The notes under the pieces: model-generated
Databases searched by the model: none
What the model saw: the letters and a program-made list of their open reading frames with translations, nothing else
Told to the model about the DNA's origin: nothing
Shown: positions 1 through 4,906 of the stretch, piece after piece
How positions within the stretch are numbered: position 1 is the first letter of the stretch
How the letters are laid out: every line of letters starts with the position of its first letter
Program-made: the position numbers and the translations under genes
Origin: Halieaceae bacterium
Lineage (GTDB): Bacteria; Pseudomonadota; Gammaproteobacteria; Pseudomonadales; Halieaceae
NCBI GenBank assembly: GCA_003523185.1
Contig: DPGN01000034.1
Coordinates: forward strand, 1-5,963
Reading direction: 5' to 3'
DNA length: 5,963 nt

Positions 1-138
1 ATTCCAAGACTGGCTAAGGAGGAGATATCCGTCGTGGCTGCAGGTGGCATCTTATTGCTTTTATTCAGCGCTTTTCCCGACGCATTGCCCTTGGGTGTCA
101 TCGGTCGATCGACGATCCTGCTTGGTACTGTGCTCTAG
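1..138 (+). CDS. C-terminal end of an unrecognised hydrophobic protein (5' truncated), or a small membrane peptide
   Basis: Frame 1 is open from the first base to a TAG at 136-138, giving 45 residues. They begin with a charged stretch (IPRLAKEE) followed by mostly hydrophobic sequence containing LLLLF and ending ILLGTVL. This looks like one or two membrane-associated segments at the C-terminus of a larger protein that starts outside the window. I do not recognise the family. An alternative reading is a 34-residue membrane peptide starting at GTG 34, because a near-perfect Shine-Dalgarno core (AAGGAGG, 16-22) lies 11 bases upstream of that GTG. The open frame upstream makes a truncated longer gene about equally likely. 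No terminator is visible after the stop. The hydrophobic run could also be chance in a non-coding stretch; confidence is low. Confidence 0.35.
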   Translation: MPRLAKEEISVVAAGGILLLLFSAFPDALPLGVIGRSTILLGTVL

Positions 139-167
139 CGTAAAGTCAGAAGTGGTCGAAGAAGTGG

Positions 168-485
168 ATGCTATGCGCCCGCTTGGATCAAATCCGAGGG
201 AAATGCGACGGTCATGACATTAATTATGTTTTAGCTGACGAGAAGTGCTACTGTGAAGGTTCAGTCTTAACCAAGTGGTGCGGTAAAACAATGATGCACT
301 CAGAGCTTGGGTACAGATTGCTCAGGGCCGAACAGGTCAGCCTCGAAAAGCAAATTATTTGGTCATTGTCCCGATGGCGCGTTTACGGTGATAGGGATGA
401 TTTCAAAAGAGGCATGAGCGGTTTAGATCAATTGGCACTGCTGAAGTCACTTGACGCCATGCGTGACGACCGTTCATATTTTTGA
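168..485 (+). CDS. Hypothetical protein, 105 aa, cysteine-rich N-terminal part; doubtful gene
   Basis: The frame is bounded by an in-frame TAA at 141-143 and a TGA at 483-485, with ATG 168 as the first possible ATG start. No convincing ribosome binding site precedes it; the purines GAAGAAG at 158-164 are weak and close. The product has five cysteines in its first 38 residues (C3, C13, C27, C29, C38), including a CxC pair. A helix-prone, charged second half follows (about residues 44-100). There is no signal peptide or membrane segment. I do not recognise any family. The gene is isolated: it is not coupled to the frame that ends at 138, and the tRNA on the other strand converges on it. The lack of a start signal leaves real doubt. 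It could be a lineage-specific orphan, a decayed fragment or chance. If it is not real, 139-617 has no gene. Confidence 0.3.
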   Translation: MLCARLDQIRGKCDGHDINYVLADEKCYCEGSVLTKWCGKTMMHSELGYRLLRAEQVSLEKQIIWSLSRWRVYGDRDDFKRGMSGLDQLALLKSLDAMRDDRSYF

Positions 486-496
486 TTCCACCGCTG

Positions 497-575
497 CGAG
501 CCAATGAGCGCAAGCGCCTGATATTGGGAACAGCAGGCGCGCAGCTGGAATAGTCCTCTTGCCGTTCATGGCTCG
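497..575. repeat. Nested inverted repeats between the orphan frame and tRNA-Leu
   Basis: An outer 7-base inverted pair, CGAGCCA (497-503) and TGGCTCG (569-575), encloses an inner 7-base pair, GCGCCTG (514-520) and CAGGCGC (534-540). A small CAGCTG palindrome lies at 542-547. No T-tract follows either arm on either strand, so this is not a standard intrinsic terminator. It lies 43 bases beyond the 3' end of the tRNA, where the tRNA transcript would be trimmed or ended, so a weak termination or processing role is possible but unsupported. Apart from this, 486-617 shows no gene. Confidence 0.3.
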
Positions 576-617
576 ACACTAACGATCGCAACGAGGGTTT
601 TCGATAGGTTTTGAGTT

Positions 618-704
618 TGGTGCCCAGGAGAGGACTTGAACCTCCACGCCCTTGCGAGCACTAGCACCTGAAGCTAGCGTGTCTACCAATTTCACCACCT
701 GGGC
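618..704 (-). tRNA. tRNA-Leu (anticodon CAG)
   Basis: Read on the minus strand, the gene starts GCCCAGG at 704 and ends with the paired CCTGGGC, discriminator A (complement of 621) and an encoded CCA (618-620), 87 nucleotides in all. The anticodon loop TTCAGGT (666-672) closes on a 5-bp stem CTAGC/GCTAG, with anticodon CAG at 668-670, reading CUG codons. A GGTAGACACG D-loop region, a long variable arm (GTGCTCGCAAGGGC) and a GGTTCAAGTCC T-arm are present, all typical of class II leucine tRNAs. The discriminator A is the known leucine identity element. The anticodon arm is nearly identical to that of E. coli tRNA-Leu(CAG). It is transcribed away from rnr. Confidence 0.97.
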
Positions 705-729
705 AGGTAAGGTAAAACGAAGGATCGCG

Positions 730-758
730 AGGCTAAGGGTTGGACATTTATTTGTCAA
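730..758 (-). promoter_or_regulatory. Sigma-70 promoter of tRNA-Leu, with GC-rich discriminator
   Basis: On the minus strand a consensus -35, TTGACA (758-753), is followed by exactly 17 bases and a -10-like TAGCCT (735-730; first, second and last bases match TATAAT). Directly after the -10 comes CGCG, a GC-rich discriminator of the kind found at stable-RNA promoters under stringent (ppGpp) control. Transcription would begin near 723, leaving a leader of about 20 bases before the mature 5' end for RNase P to remove. The promoter lies upstream of, and divergent from, rnr. Stringent control is inferred from the family pattern. Confidence 0.7.
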
Positions 759-826
759 TCGCATCACCGTACACTTCGCGTATATCTCATAGCAATCAGC
801 TATTCACTACCTCCATTGGCGGAATT

Positions 827-3289
827 TTGAAAAAACCCTCTAAGGCGACTACGCCGACTGACCCTCAAGCAGAGCGTGAGGCACAAAAATACGATCAGCC
901 CATTGCAAGTCGTGAGCTCATTCTCAGTGTCATGGCAGAGCGTGATGTGCCGATGCGCTTCACTGAGCTTGCCGATGCGCTTCGCATTCATAACGATAGC
1001 GATCTGTTCTCGCTCCAGAAGCGCGTTAAGGCGATGCAGCGTGATGGGCAGTTGATCTCGGGTCGGCGGGGTGCGCTGGGTCTTCCTAAGAAAATGGACC
1101 TGGTGAAATGTAAAATTATTGGCCACCGAGATGGTTATGGCTTTGCCTCACCCACCGAAGGGGGTGATGACTTCTTCCTCTCCAGTCGACAGATGTACAG
1201 CGTGTTCGATGGTGATGAGGTGCTGATAGCTCAATCGGGTCAGGATGACAAAGGTCGACCTGAAGGTCAGATAGTCGAAGTGCTGACTCGTGCTCACACC
1301 CATATTGTGGGTCGCTACATCGAAGAGGGCGGGATTGGCTACCTCTTGCCTCATAACCGACGAATCAGTAATCACGTATTGATACCGCCTAAATCGAAGC
1401 ACGGTGCCAAGACTGGCCAGCTTGTCTCGGTCAAACTCACCGACTACCCAACGGACGTGCTTGGCGCCAAAGGCGAGGTCGAGGAGATTTTAGGGGATCA
1501 CCTCGATCCGGGGCTCGAGATTGATGTCGCAATTCGTGCGCACGATATTCCTCACGAATGGCCTGATGCCGTTCTTTCCGAGGCGGGTGCGCTGCGCGAT
1601 GAACCCTCCGAGTCTGACAAGCAACATCGCGTTGATCTGAGGCATCTGGGCCTTGTCACCATTGATGGTGAGGATGCCCGAGACTTTGATGATGCGGTCT
1701 ATTGTGAAACCGAAGGGTCAGGTTTTCGCGTCTGGGTGGCGATAGCAGACGTCAGTCACTACGTCCAAATTGGCTGTGCGCTTGATGAGGAAGCGTTTAA
1801 TCGAGGTAACTCTGTGTACTTCCCCGAGCGGGTGGTGCCCATGTTCCCCGAGGTTCTCTCTAATGGACTCTGCTCGCTAAAGCCTGAGGTTGATCGCCTC
1901 GCTATGGTCTGCGAGATGGTCATCGACGCCCAGGGCCAGGTGACGGATTCTTCATTCTATGAGGCAGTGATTCACTCGCATGCGAGATTAACCTACACGC
2001 AGGTGGGTGAGGTTCTCGAAAACGGATGGCACGAGGATGTTCACACTGATCGGCTGGAGTGTCTGTTCCGTTTGCACGCGCTGTATAAAGTGCTCAGAGA
2101 GGCACGATCAAAGCGAGGTGCCATCGACTTCGAGACCGTGGAGACCCGGATTCTATTTGATGACAACCGCAAGATTGACGCGATTGTGCCGGTGAATCGC
2201 AATGACGCTCACAAGCTTATTGAAGAGTGCATGTTAGCGGCCAATGTTGCGACCGCAGCATACTTGGAAGCGTCCGAGTTGGCTGCACTGTTTCGCGTGC
2301 ATGAAGGTCCCTCCGCTGAACGGTTGGAAGCGCTTCGCACCTTTCTTGGCGAGCTGGCGCTCGATTTACCGGGAGGGATGGACCCTACGCCCTTGGATTA
2401 TCAAAGTGTGTTGTCCAGATTGGCTGAACGCGATGATGCTCAGGTCATTCAAACCATGTTGCTTCGCTCGCTCAGTCAGGCTGTATACAAGCCCGACAAT
2501 GGTGGTCACTTCGGGCTCAATTACGAGGCCTATGCGCATTTCACCTCGCCCATTAGGCGCTATCCAGATTTGTTAGTTCACCGAGCAATCAAGCGCCTTG
2601 CAACTGCCTCGGGTTCCACGCCACGAAAGCGCTCAAAAGATGAAACCCGAGCACTCTATCCCTACACGATGACCGATCTTGTGACGGCGGGAGAGCATTG
2701 CTCGATGACCGAGCGACGTGCCGATGATGCAACCCGCGACGTTCAGCTGTGGCTGAAGTGTGAGTACTTGCGCCACCACATTGGAGACGAATTCGCTGGT
2801 GTCGTTGCATCGGTGACTCGATTTGGTATGTTTGTCGAATTGACCGACATCTACATGGAAGGTCTGGTTCATATCAGTGCGCTGCCGTCGGACTATTATC
2901 ATTTCGATCACGCATCGCAACGCCTGGTCGGTGAGCATACACGGCAAACCTATCAACTGGGGGATGCGGTGCGCGTGCAGGTTGCGCGCGTCGATCTCGA
3001 TGATCGCAAAATTGATCTAGAGCTGGTCGGTGCTGTGACGCCCAGCGCTGGGCGGCGGGGCAACAAGTCATCGATAAGGTCGCGGAAAGCGCGGCATGAT
3101 TCAGGCGATACTAAACGAGGAAAGGCGGCCTCTCGCTCAGAGCGACGATCCGACGCGTCAGACAGAAAGTCAGATAGAAAGTCAGAAAAAAAGCCGCGTA
3201 AATCAGCGAGTACGTCCAAGAAGAAATCAACGAGGAGCAAGGTGTCCAAGAACAAGGGCGCACCCAAGCGCAGAGGTCGAGGCTCATGA
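827..3289 (+). CDS. rnr: Ribonuclease R (3'-5' exoribonuclease)
   Basis: RNase R is a processive, hydrolytic 3'-to-5' exoribonuclease that degrades structured RNA, including rRNA and mRNA fragments, and acts with trans-translation on nonstop mRNA. From TTG 827 the protein has 820 residues (E. coli 813). Order: conserved DPQAEREAQKY near 12-22, winged-helix domain about 26-88, cold-shock domains about 95-250, RNB nuclease domain about 265-600, S1 domain 653-734, then an 85-residue Lys/Arg/Ser tail. The metal-binding aspartates are D280, D286, D288 and D289 in the VTIDGEDARDFDD block; Y331 in SVYFP matches the base-stacking Tyr of E. coli; HFTSPIRRYPDL is at 571-582. The start is uncertain: the frame opens at TTG 740, which has GAGG seven bases upstream, but the extra 29 residues resemble nothing in the family. 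TTG 827 has only a weak, close GGCGGA. The stop overlaps rlmB by ATGA, implying translational coupling. Confidence 0.95.
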   Translation: MKKPSKATTPTDPQAEREAQKYDQPIASRELILSVMAERDVPMRFTELADALRIHNDSDLFSLQKRVKAMQRDGQLISGRRGALGLPKKMDLVKCKIIGHRDGYGFASPTEGGDDFFLSSRQMYSVFDGDEVLIAQSGQDDKGRPEGQIVEVLTRAHTHIVGRYIEEGGIGYLLPHNRRISNHVLIPPKSKHGAKTGQLVSVKLTDYPTDVLGAKGEVEEILGDHLDPGLEIDVAIRAHDIPHEWPDAVLSEAGALRDEPSESDKQHRVDLRHLGLVTIDGEDARDFDDAVYCETEGSGFRVWVAIADVSHYVQIGCALDEEAFNRGNSVYFPERVVPMFPEVLSNGLCSLKPEVDRLAMVCEMVIDAQGQVTDSSFYEAVIHSHARLTYTQVGEVLENGWHEDVHTDRLECLFRLHALYKVLREARSKRGAIDFETVETRILFDDNRKIDAIVPVNRNDAHKLIEECMLAANVATAAYLEASELAALFRVHEGPSAERLEALRTFLGELALDLPGGMDPTPLDYQSVLSRLAERDDAQVIQTMLLRSLSQAVYKPDNGGHFGLNYEAYAHFTSPIRRYPDLLVHRAIKRLATASGSTPRKRSKDETRALYPYTMTDLVTAGEHCSMTERRADDATRDVQLWLKCEYLRHHIGDEFAGVVASVTRFGMFVELTDIYMEGLVHISALPSDYYHFDHASQRLVGEHTRQTYQLGDAVRVQVARVDLDDRKIDLELVGAVTPSAGRRGNKSSIRSRKARHDSGDTKRGKAASRSERRSDASDRKSDRKSEKKPRKSASTSKKKSTRSKVSKNKGAPKRRGRGS
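3157..3192 (+). repeat. Three tandem 12-base repeats in the rnr tail, ending in an A7 run
   Basis: Units GTCAGACAGAAA (3157-3168), GTCAGATAGAAA (3169-3180) and GTCAGAAAAAAA (3181-3192) lie head to tail. In the rnr frame they encode SDRK, SDRK and SEKK. Because the unit is a multiple of three bases, copy-number changes would alter tail length without breaking the frame. The last unit ends in seven A followed by G, which is discussed separately as a possible slippage site. Confidence 0.8.
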
Positions 3290-4029
3290 GCGATATCGCT
3301 TTCGGCATCCACGCGGTCGACAGTTTGCTGCGTCGGGCCCCACAACGGGTTCTGTCACTCTTTGTTCAGACCGATCGCAACGATAAACGCATACAGTCGC
3401 TTCTCACGCTAGCCAACAACCAGGGCGTATCCGTTACCCGGGTCCCCAAGTCAGATTTGGACACCAAGGTTGCTGAGCGTCATCAGGGCGTTGTCGCTGT
3501 CATTGAGCCCGCATCATCAGAGGCTAACTTGAGCGAGCGGGATCTCGTTTCTTACGTGTCGGGTGTCGAGCGACCACTGGTGCTTGTTCTCGACGGCGTC
3601 ACTGACCCCCATAACTTGGGAGCCTGCCTCCGAAGTGCCGATGCAGCAGGCGTTCACGCGGTAATCGTCCCAAAAGATAACAGTGCCGAGCTAAACGCCA
3701 CGGCAAGGAAAGTGGCCAGTGGTGCGGCAGAGGCCATCCCGCTTGTTCGTGTGACCAATCTAGCGCGAACCTTGAAGGCGCTGAAAGACGCCGGACTCTG
3801 GGTCGTCGGGACGACGGGCGAGGCGGATACGGTGATTTATGATCAAGATCTAACGCTTCCTGTAGTCATTGTCATGGGTGCTGAAGGTCCTGGTATGCGA
3901 CGACTGACGACTGATGCTTGTGACTTCTTGGTGAAGCTCCCCATGGCCGGAGACGTCTCGAGTCTCAATGTCTCGGTGGCAACCGGTGTGTGTCTCTTTG
4001 AGGCCGTAAGGCAGCGCACCGCCGGGTGA
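3286..4029 (+). CDS. rlmB: 23S rRNA (guanosine-2'-O-)-methyltransferase RlmB
   Basis: RlmB uses S-adenosylmethionine to methylate the 2'-hydroxyl of G2251 (E. coli numbering) in the P loop of 23S rRNA. The protein has 247 residues (E. coli 243). Residues 1-75 form the L30e-like RNA-binding domain, beginning FGIHAVDSLLRR. Residues 97-245 form the SpoU/TrmD-fold (knotted) catalytic domain. All three SpoU motifs are present: motif 1 around DPHNLGACLRSADAAG with N110 and R116, motif 2 VIVMGAEGPGMRRLT with E200, and motif 3 MAGDVSSLNVSVATG with N228. Long blocks such as GVHAVIVPKDNSAELNATA are almost identical to the E. coli enzyme, which sets it apart from TrmH and other SpoU members. ATG 3286 overlaps the rnr stop by four bases, with purine-rich AGAGG and CGAGG sequence just upstream, so translation is probably coupled to rnr. 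Confidence 0.96.
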   Translation: MSDIAFGIHAVDSLLRRAPQRVLSLFVQTDRNDKRIQSLLTLANNQGVSVTRVPKSDLDTKVAERHQGVVAVIEPASSEANLSERDLVSYVSGVERPLVLVLDGVTDPHNLGACLRSADAAGVHAVIVPKDNSAELNATARKVASGAAEAIPLVRVTNLARTLKALKDAGLWVVGTTGEADTVIYDQDLTLPVVIVMGAEGPGMRRLTTDACDFLVKLPMAGDVSSLNVSVATGVCLFEAVRQRTAG

Positions 4030-4058
4030 TTGCATTCCACAACGGGTCTCTGTAGACT
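4030..4058 (+). promoter_or_regulatory. Candidate promoter of the rpsF operon
   Basis: TTGCAT (4030-4035) and TAGACT (4053-4058, four of six matches to TATAAT) are separated by exactly 17 bases, immediately after the rlmB stop. The bases after the -10, CCCCGCC, form a GC-rich discriminator, as expected for a ribosomal-protein promoter sensitive to ppGpp. Transcription would start near 4065, giving a leader of about 80 bases before rpsF. The -35 is poor, so this call rests mostly on spacing, the -10, the discriminator and position. Confidence 0.5.
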
Positions 4059-4095
4059 CCCCGCCTCACAATTAGCCGGGCTCTCTGAGCCTTAA

Positions 4096-4138
4096 CTCCT
4101 TGCTGCACTGATTGTCAGGCAGCTACAACCGAAGGGAG
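4096..4138 (+). promoter_or_regulatory. S6:S18 autoregulatory leader of rpsF (ribosomal protein leader)
   Basis: The bases just before rpsF fold into a two-stem element. The inner hairpin pairs GCTGC (4102-4106) with GCAGC (4119-4123), then, past a bulged A4107, CTGA (4108-4111) with TCAG (4115-4118), closing a TTG loop. The outer stem pairs CTCCTT (4096-4101) with the AAGGGAG stretch (4132-4138), which is the rpsF Shine-Dalgarno. Between the stems, on the 3' side, is a single-stranded bulge of about eight bases (TACAACCG, 4124-4131) containing CCG at 4129-4131. A CCG bulge between two stems at this position is the described S6:S18 motif, which mimics the 16S rRNA platform site, so the dimer can hold the start site closed. 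A separate short hairpin, GGCTC/GAGCC (4079-4091), lies upstream. Confidence 0.8.
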
Positions 4139-4147
4139 AGATCGTTA

Positions 4148-4672
4148 GTGCGACACTACGAAATCGTCTTTATGGTCCACCCGGACCAGTCGGAACAAGT
4201 ACCGGGCATGATTGAACGGTATACCAATGTGATCACCAAGGATGGCGGCCAAGTGCATCGCCTCGAGGATTGGGGTCGACGTCAACTCGCTTACCACATC
4301 AACAAGATTCACAAGGCGCACTATGTCTTGATGAACGTTGAAGCTAGTAACGAGGCAATGGAAGAGCTTACGACAACGTTCCGCTACAACGACGCTGTCA
4401 TCCGCAACCTCGTGATTCGTCGAGACGATGCTGTGACTGAAGAGTCACTGATCATGAAGTCTGAGAAGGAAGATCGGGAGCGTAAGTCACGTTACCAAGA
4501 ACGCCAAGCCGCTGAAGCGAAGGCCGAAGAGGAAGCTGCAGCAGCTGAGGCAGATGATTCGGGTGACGCAGATGCTGCTGAAGAAGTAGCCGAGGAGGCG
4601 GTTGAAGAAACCGCTGAGGCAGCAGAGGCAGAAGATGCGCCAGCTGCAGACGAAGACGCAGAGGAGGCTTAA
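4148..4672 (+). CDS. rpsF: 30S ribosomal protein S6, with long acidic C-terminal tail
   Basis: S6 binds the platform of the 30S subunit as a heterodimer with S18 and joins early in central-domain assembly. GTG 4148 is chosen because it gives MRHYEIVFMVHPDQSEQ, the exact start of E. coli S6, and AGGGAG (4133-4138) lies nine bases upstream; an upstream TTG at 4112 falls inside the leader fold. The protein has 174 residues against about 131-135 in E. coli. Residues 1-100 are the conserved S6 fold (RLEDWGRRQLAY at 38-49, HKAHYVLMNVEA at 55-66). Residues 104-121 are a charged helix-like stretch. Residues 122-174 are a low-complexity tail of 17 Glu, 7 Asp and 22 Ala with one Lys. E. coli S6 receives extra C-terminal glutamates from RimK; here the acid is encoded. 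First gene of the rpsF-rpsR unit; regulation by the leader is inferred. Confidence 0.97.
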   Translation: MRHYEIVFMVHPDQSEQVPGMIERYTNVITKDGGQVHRLEDWGRRQLAYHINKIHKAHYVLMNVEASNEAMEELTTTFRYNDAVIRNLVIRRDDAVTEESLIMKSEKEDRERKSRYQERQAAEAKAEEEAAAAEADDSGDADAAEEVAEEAVEETAEAAEAEDAPAADEDAEEA

Positions 4673-4675
4673 TCC

Positions 4676-4903
4676 ATGTCACGTTTTTTCCGACGTAGAA
4701 AGTTCTGTCGTTTTACTGCCGAAGGTGTGCAGGAAATCGACTACAAAGATTTAGAAGTTTTAAAGCAGTACATCACTGAAACTGGAAAGATCGTACCTAG
4801 CCGTATCACAGGTACCAAGGCGAAGTATCAGCGTCAGTTGGCGACAGCCATCAAGCGCGCTCGTTACTTGGCACTGCTGCCTTACACGGATTCGCACCAG
4901 TAA
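4676..4903 (+). CDS. rpsR: 30S ribosomal protein S18
   Basis: S18 pairs with S6 on the platform of the small subunit and contacts 16S rRNA; as part of the S6:S18 dimer it also recognises the leader upstream of rpsF. The 75 residues match the E. coli length and nearly its whole sequence, including RRRKFCRFTAEGVQEIDYKD at 6-25 and IVPSRITGT plus KYQRQLATAIKRARYLALLPYTD towards the end. The gene starts three bases after the rpsF stop. Its strong Shine-Dalgarno GAGGAGG (4661-4667) lies inside the last codons of rpsF, with eight bases to ATG 4676. No priB lies between rpsF and rpsR, unlike in E. coli. Confidence 0.98.
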   Translation: MSRFFRRRKFCRFTAEGVQEIDYKDLEVLKQYITETGKIVPSRITGTKAKYQRQLATAIKRARYLALLPYTDSHQ

Positions 4904-4906
4904 AAA

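Noticed and set aside
403..591. 62-residue minus-strand frame downstream of the tRNA
   Set aside because: No start signal or recognisable sequence; it spans the inverted repeats and overlaps the plus-strand orphan frame.
579..767. 62-residue minus-strand frame over the tRNA gene
   Set aside because: Its middle (VVKLVDTLASGASARKGVEVQVLSWAP) is simply tRNA-Leu translated, a common spurious annotation.
781..786. TATATC as the -10 of an rnr promoter
   Set aside because: No acceptable -35 at 16-18 bases upstream; support too thin to annotate.
2953..3345. 130-residue minus-strand frame opposite the rnr tail
   Set aside because: Antisense shadow of a biased, Lys/Ser-rich coding region; no start signal and composition follows from the opposite strand.
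3096..3386. 96-residue plus-strand frame across the rnr/rlmB junction
   Set aside because: It is the alternate frame of the Lys/Arg-rich rnr tail and of rlmB, both confidently coding; no ribosome binding site.
4079..4091. GGCTC/GAGCC hairpin as a terminator after rlmB
   Set aside because: Only five pairs and followed by TTAACTCC rather than a T-tract; it lies downstream of the likely rpsF promoter, so it belongs to the leader.
4452..4682. 76-residue minus-strand Leu/Pro-rich frame opposite the S6 tail
   Set aside because: Low-complexity antisense of Glu/Ala codons (reads as Leu/Arg/Pro-rich repeats).
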